A stretch of 27,780 nt of DNA from Syntrophomonadaceae bacterium (lineage in GTDB: Bacteria > Bacillota_D > Dethiobacteria > DTU022): assembly GCA_003551865.1 (NCBI GenBank), contig PUNU01000121.1:1-27780 (forward strand). The letters are read 5' to 3'. The notes beneath the pieces are model-generated. The model ran no database searches and was not told the DNA's origin. It saw nothing but the letters and a program-made list of their open reading frames with translations. Made by a program: the position numbers and the translations under genes. The stretch's first letter is position 1. Each line of letters begins with the position of its first letter. Positions 24,360 through 27,780 of this stretch are shown piece by piece.

Positions 24360-25052
24360 ATGGCTGTACATGCGATCGGAGATTTGCACCTTTCTCACGG
24401 CCGGGAAAAACCGATGGATATTTTCGGGCCGGACTGGGAAAATCACACTGAAAAAATTCGAACCAACTGGGATAAGACGGTGGGAGATGAAGATCTGGTC
24501 ATAGTCACCGGTGATATTTCCTGGGCCATGCACTTACGGGATGCGGTTCCCGACCTGCAATGGCTGGCTGCGCTTAAAGGCACCAAGCTTTTGATCAGGG
24601 GCAACCATGATTATTGGTGGTCCTCCATCAGCAAGGTTAGGGCGCACCTGCCGTCCTCCGTATTTGCACTGCAGAATGATCATTTTTCTTGGAACAGCCT
24701 GGCAGTATGCGGCACCAGGGGCTGGTTGTGCCCGGGTGAGGACGGCTTTGACAACGATCACGACCAAAAGATTTACAACCGGGAAGTGCAGCGCCTTCGA
24801 CTTTCACTGGAAAGCGCACACCGGCGTGGGTTCACCGCTATCGTCGCCGCTCTTCACTTTCCGCCTTTTAATCGGCAGGCTCAGCCGAGCGCGTTTACCG
24901 AATTGCTGGAGCAGTATGCCGTTAAGTGCTGTCTGTTTGGCCATATTCACGACGAAGGCAGGGCGCAAATCTTTCAGGGTGAATGGAACGGGGTGGATTA
25001 CAGGTTCGTCGCCGCCGACGGGATTGGTTTTACACCATTTAAGCTGTTTTAA
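24360..25052 (+). CDS. Calcineurin-like metallophosphoesterase
   Basis: A 230-residue two-metal phosphoesterase. The five family blocks are present in order: HAIGDLHLS (D8, H10), VIVTGDISWAM, IRGNHDYWW, AALHFPPF and LFGHIHDEG. The N-terminal HLSHGREKPMDIFGPDWENH segment marks it as the subgroup annotated only as metallophosphoesterase in Firmicutes; substrate unknown. No signal peptide, so cytosolic. ATG 24360 has GCGAGGTAG upstream; the longer in-frame start at 24318 falls inside the inverted repeat and before any homology. It precedes the nuoE-like gene by about 120 bp and is probably not part of that operon. Confidence 0.9.
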   Translation: MAVHAIGDLHLSHGREKPMDIFGPDWENHTEKIRTNWDKTVGDEDLVIVTGDISWAMHLRDAVPDLQWLAALKGTKLLIRGNHDYWWSSISKVRAHLPSSVFALQNDHFSWNSLAVCGTRGWLCPGEDGFDNDHDQKIYNREVQRLRLSLESAHRRGFTAIVAALHFPPFNRQAQPSAFTELLEQYAVKCCLFGHIHDEGRAQIFQGEWNGVDYRFVAADGIGFTPFKLF

Positions 25053-25175
25053 AAAGAGTGGCATGTTCTATTTTTCTCAAATTCTATTTTTTTGAGCAGG
25101 ATTTATGTATAAAAACGAGAACTTTATATCTTAGTTTTGTCGATAAGAACTAGAATCAACAAGGAGGTTAGTGTT

Positions 25176-25667
25176 TTGAGCAGTGAGGCCGAAGTAGCAG
25201 CTCTCGACCAGGACATTGATTTAAGCCAGGTAGATTCGATTATCGAACCGTACCTTGGCAAAAAAGAAATGCTTATCCCCATCTTGCAAAAAGTGCAGGA
25301 CCATTTCGGCTACCTGCCGCGGCCGGCTATGGAACATGTGGCTCATAGGATGCACATACCCTTGAGCCGCCTTTACGGAGTGACCACGTTTTATGCCCAG
25401 TTTAAACTGAAACCCCGCGGCCGTAATATTATTAGGGTCTGTAAGGGTACGGCCTGCCACATTCAGGGCAGTCCCAAAATTGCCGAACGCATTGAAGAAA
25501 TTTTGGGCATACCCTCGGGAGAAACTACGGATGACCTGAGGTTTACCCTGGAAGAAGTAGCCTGTATAGGTTGTTGTGCCCTGGCCCCGGTTATTATGAT
25601 CAACGATAACCCGCACGGGCGGCTGACCCCGGACAAGGTCAAAGATATTCTGGAAAGTTATGAATAA
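25176..25667 (+). CDS. nuoE: NuoE/HydC-type 2Fe-2S subunit of soluble hydrogenase or formate dehydrogenase
   Basis: Thioredoxin-like 2Fe-2S protein of 163 residues that passes electrons in NAD(H)-linked complexes. Helical N-terminal part LIPILQKVQDHFGYLPRPAM, then YGVTTFYAQFKLKPRGRNIIRVC, with cluster ligands C89 and C94 (VCKGTAC) and C130 and C134 or C133 (ACIGCC). The start is TTG 25176, 8 bases after AAGGAGG; the longer in-frame version from 25137 has no ribosome site. It opens an operon with a small Cys-rich gene, the nuoF-like subunit and a catalytic subunit, the order of hydCBA (bifurcating FeFe-hydrogenase) and related NAD-formate dehydrogenases. No Nuo membrane subunits are visible. 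Confidence 0.92.
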   Translation: MSSEAEVAALDQDIDLSQVDSIIEPYLGKKEMLIPILQKVQDHFGYLPRPAMEHVAHRMHIPLSRLYGVTTFYAQFKLKPRGRNIIRVCKGTACHIQGSPKIAERIEEILGIPSGETTDDLRFTLEEVACIGCCALAPVIMINDNPHGRLTPDKVKDILESYE

Positions 25668-25685
25668 AGAGTAGGAGGTGGCCCG

Positions 25686-25865
25686 GTGGAGAAGTTTATT
25701 GATCATTGCTGTGAAAAGTGCACCCATACCAAAAACACACCCTGTAAGGATTTTGTTAAATGCTGTGTGGAAGGTCCAATATGCCATGATGATTCGGAAT
25801 GTGCCGAAAAACGCAAAGCGATCATCGACAAGGTTGCCCTGGACGAAAAGTTCGTGATCTGTTAA
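25686..25865 (+). CDS. Small Cys-rich protein between the NuoE- and NuoF-like subunits
   Basis: A 59-residue ORF translated by hand: it begins MEKFIDHCCEKC, continues HTKNTPCKDFVKCCVEGPIC, then HDDSECAEKRKAIIDK and ends FVIC. Nine cysteines (C8, C9, C12, C20, C26, C27, C33, C39, C59) in a short acidic/basic protein suggest a metal or iron-sulfur site, but the spacing is not a standard ferredoxin CxxCxxCxxxC. The GTG start at 25686 has AGGAGG 7 bases upstream, and the gene fills the gap exactly: 18 bp after the nuoE-like stop and 34 bp before the nuoF-like start. That regular placement and a ribosome site make it a real gene. I do not recognise the family; it may be an accessory or assembly factor or an extra subunit of the complex. 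Confidence 0.8.
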   Translation: MEKFIDHCCEKCTHTKNTPCKDFVKCCVEGPICHDDSECAEKRKAIIDKVALDEKFVIC

Positions 25866-25899
25866 CAAAACTAATTTGAGAGAAGGAGGTTAGAATAGA

Positions 25900-27717
25900 T
25901 TGTACGAGAAACACCTGATGATATGTGGAGCGACAGGCTGCCTCTCGTCGGGTTCCAACCAGGTTGCCGAAGCCCTGGTGGAAGAACTCGAGAAACAGGG
26001 AATTAAAGACAAGTATCGCCTCGTCATGGGCGGCTGCCCCGGATTTTGCGAAGTGGGTCCGATTATCGTTGTCTACCCGGATGAGGTTTTTTACTGCCGC
26101 CTGAAGCCGAAAGATATGGCCGAGCTGGTTGAAAAACACCTGGTCGGCGGGGAAATAGTGGAACGTCTGCTTTACAAGGGACCGGATGTCGATGCGCCGG
26201 CCCGTTTTTACGATACGATACCTTTTTATGCCAAACAAAAGTTTAATGTTTTGCGTAACAGCGGGGTCATTGATCCCGAAAGCATCGATGAATACATTAT
26301 GCGCGGCGGGTACAGGGCTTTCTCCCGGGTCTTGGAGATGGAACCGCTCGCCGTATGTGAAGAAGTCAAACAGGCTGGCCTGCGGGGACGCGGTGGGGCC
26401 GGTTTTCCAACCGGGCTAAAATGGGAGTTTACCAATAAAGCACCCGGTACCAAGAAATATGTTGTCTGCAATGCCGACGAAGGCGACCCCGGGGCTTTCA
26501 TGGACCGCAGTATCCTCGAAGGGGATCCTCATTCAATTATTGAAGGCATGCTGGCCTGCGGTAAAGCGATCGGAGCAGACGAAGGTTATATCTACTGCCG
26601 GGCCGAATATCCCCTGGCCATCAAGAGGCTTAGAACAGCGATCGCCCAGGCCGAGGAGTACGGCTTCCTGGGGGAAAATATTCTCGGTTACGATTTTAAT
26701 TTTAAGCTGAATATCAAGGAAGGCGCCGGCGCGTTTGTCTGCGGTGAAGAAACGGCGCTTCTCGCTTCCATCGAAGGGAAAAGAGGCATGCCCCGCCCCC
26801 GGCCGCCTTTCCCCGCCCAGGTTGGTGTATTCGGCAAGCCGACCACAATCAATAACGTTGAGACCCTGGCCAATATTCCCCTGATCCTGCGAGAGGGTGG
26901 AGCCGAAGAGTTTGCCAAGGTCGGAACCGAGGGCAGCAAGGGCACCAAGGTTTTCGCCCTGGCCGGAAAAGTACGCAATACAGGTCTCTGCGAGGTGCCG
27001 ATGGGCATTACAATCAGTGAAATTGTTTTTGATGTCGGCGGGGGCATTAAGGGCGGCCGTGACTGTAAGGCCGTCCAGGCCGGCGGCCCGTCGGGTGGAT
27101 GCATTCCCTATGAACAGTTCAATCTGCCGATCGACTATGATTCACTGACCAAGGCGGGGGCAATAATGGGCTCCGGCGGCCTGGTGGTAATGGACGACCG
27201 GACCTGCATGGTGGATTTGGCCCATTACTTCCTCAACTTTACCCAGAAGGAATCCTGCGGCAAGTGTACGCCCTGCCGGGAGGGGACAAAGCGTATGCTC
27301 GAGATCCTGGGACGCATTACCGAAGGAGAAGGTGTTCCGGAAGACCTGGAGACCCTTGACGGCCTGGCTGTCAGTATCAAGGACAGCGCTCTTTGCGGCC
27401 TGGGCCAGACCTGCCCGAACCCGGTTTTAACCACCATCCGTTACTTCCGCAACGAATATGAAGAGCATATCAACGATAAATTCTGCCGGGCCGGCATTTG
27501 CAAGCCGCTGTTTGAATACCGGATCGATCCCGAAGTATGCGATGGATGTACCGCATGCGCCAGGGCCTGCCCTGTGGATGCGATCAAGGGAGAGAAAAAA
27601 GAGGTGCATGAAATTATCCAGGAGCTCTGCACCCGCTGTGGCAGCTGCATTGAAAAGTGCCGCCGGGACAGCATCATGATTACTCCTGTAGGGAGGGAAG
27701 CCGATGTCAGCAATTAG
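25900..27717 (+). CDS. nuoF: NuoF/HydB-type NADH-binding flavoprotein subunit with extra ferredoxin domain
   Basis: A 605-residue flavin subunit. Domains in order: a thioredoxin-like 2Fe-2S domain (C9, C14, C46, C50); the NADH/FMN core with GLRGRGGAGFPTG (160-172), CNADEGDPGAFMDR and GAGAFVCGEETALLASIEG; the SLBB region; the N3-type 4Fe-4S site ESCGKCTPCREGT (C453, C456, C459) with C499; and a C-terminal 2x4Fe-4S ferredoxin (CDGCTACARACP, CTRCGSCIEKC). This architecture is that of HydB of electron-bifurcating hydrogenases and related formate dehydrogenases, which oxidise NADH and ferredoxin together, not of respiratory NuoF. TTG 25900 has AAGGAGG 10 bases upstream. The stop overlaps the next gene by 14 bp. 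Confidence 0.94.
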   Translation: MYEKHLMICGATGCLSSGSNQVAEALVEELEKQGIKDKYRLVMGGCPGFCEVGPIIVVYPDEVFYCRLKPKDMAELVEKHLVGGEIVERLLYKGPDVDAPARFYDTIPFYAKQKFNVLRNSGVIDPESIDEYIMRGGYRAFSRVLEMEPLAVCEEVKQAGLRGRGGAGFPTGLKWEFTNKAPGTKKYVVCNADEGDPGAFMDRSILEGDPHSIIEGMLACGKAIGADEGYIYCRAEYPLAIKRLRTAIAQAEEYGFLGENILGYDFNFKLNIKEGAGAFVCGEETALLASIEGKRGMPRPRPPFPAQVGVFGKPTTINNVETLANIPLILREGGAEEFAKVGTEGSKGTKVFALAGKVRNTGLCEVPMGITISEIVFDVGGGIKGGRDCKAVQAGGPSGGCIPYEQFNLPIDYDSLTKAGAIMGSGGLVVMDDRTCMVDLAHYFLNFTQKESCGKCTPCREGTKRMLEILGRITEGEGVPEDLETLDGLAVSIKDSALCGLGQTCPNPVLTTIRYFRNEYEEHINDKFCRAGICKPLFEYRIDPEVCDGCTACARACPVDAIKGEKKEVHEIIQELCTRCGSCIEKCRRDSIMITPVGREADVSN

Positions 27718-27780
27718 CCTAACCATTGACGGTCAAAAAATTGAAGTAGCGCCGGGAACAACGATCTTGGAAGCAGCGCG
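27704..27780 (+). CDS. Catalytic subunit gene (HydA or FdhA/NuoG-like), N-terminal fragment
   Basis: Only 25 codons are inside the window: MSAISLTIDGQKIEVAPGTT followed by ILEAA, the first strands of a NuoG-like 2Fe-2S ferredoxin domain. ATG 27704 lies after GGGAGGGAAG and overlaps the end of the nuoF-like gene. The same N-terminus begins both FeFe-hydrogenase HydA and NAD-linked formate dehydrogenase alpha, so the catalytic identity of the complex is outside this window. Confidence 0.8.
   Translation, partial: MSAISLTIDGQKIEVAPGTTILEAA

Noticed and set aside
25076..25096. CTCAAA/TTTGAG hairpin after the metallophosphoesterase as a terminator
   Set aside because: Six-bp AT-rich stem, with the T-run in the loop rather than after the stem.
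1..27780. CRISPR arrays, prophage genes or an intact transposase
   Set aside because: No regularly spaced repeats, phage-type genes or transposase motifs were seen on either strand.

Overview
The window reads as a chromosome segment of an anaerobic, Gram-positive-type Clostridia (Firmicutes), probably a syntrophic or acetogenic lineage of the Peptococcaceae/Syntrophomonadaceae/Thermacetogenium kind. The evidence is the MurT-GatD lipid II amidation pair, the paired YmfF/YmfH M16 proteins, an archaeal/eukaryote-type ProS, oxygen-sensitive iron-sulfur enzymes of the 2-hydroxyacyl-CoA dehydratase/benzoyl-CoA reductase family, a corrinoid-protein activator (RamA/RACo-like), and a NuoE/NuoF-type module of a soluble bifurcating hydrogenase or formate dehydrogenase. 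Strong AAGGAGG ribosome sites and sigma-A-like promoters fit this. THEP1 and a family 4 uracil-DNA glycosylase hint at a thermophilic ancestry. The species cannot be named from the sequence alone.

Layout, left to right. 1-633 (-): N-terminal part of a sodium:solute symporter with its own promoter. 834-1751 (+): spermidine-synthase-like aminopropyltransferase. 1932-6710 (-): a four-gene same-strand run, in transcription order a large and a small 2-hydroxyacyl-CoA dehydratase-type subunit (overlapping by 11 bp), aspartate kinase and MenA. 6979-8801 (+): stand-alone long-form hisG and a membrane-anchored PpiC-type foldase. 8821-11530 (-): CBS-domain protein, murT and gatD with overlapping ends. 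11663-13641 (-): tRNA-Arg(CCG), a terminator-like hairpin and a RACo-like ferredoxin/ASKHA protein. 13642-14106: gene-free, holding the tRNA promoter, a perfect hairpin and a MITE-like palindromic element. 14107-18314 (+): THEP1 NTPase, family 4 UDG, ymfF-ymfH. 18487-21105 (+): a class III aminotransferase fused to an acyl-ACP-reductase-like domain, behind a good promoter and a double-palindrome operator candidate. 21185-23341 (+): proS and 5-formyl-THF cyclo-ligase. 23370-23996 (-): TetR regulator. 24360-27780 (+): a metallophosphoesterase, then nuoE-like, a tiny Cys-rich protein, nuoF-like and the start of the catalytic subunit gene.

Most of the window is housekeeping and anaerobic metabolism. 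The most interesting items are: (1) the aminotransferase/acyl reductase fusion, which looks able to turn an activated acyl group into an aldehyde and then an amine within one polypeptide, preceded by a 20-bp operator-like element; (2) the 59-residue, nine-cysteine protein lying between the nuoE- and nuoF-like genes; and (3) a dehydratase/reductase two-subunit enzyme with no dedicated ATP-dependent activator beside it. No CRISPR array, prophage or intact transposase gene was seen.
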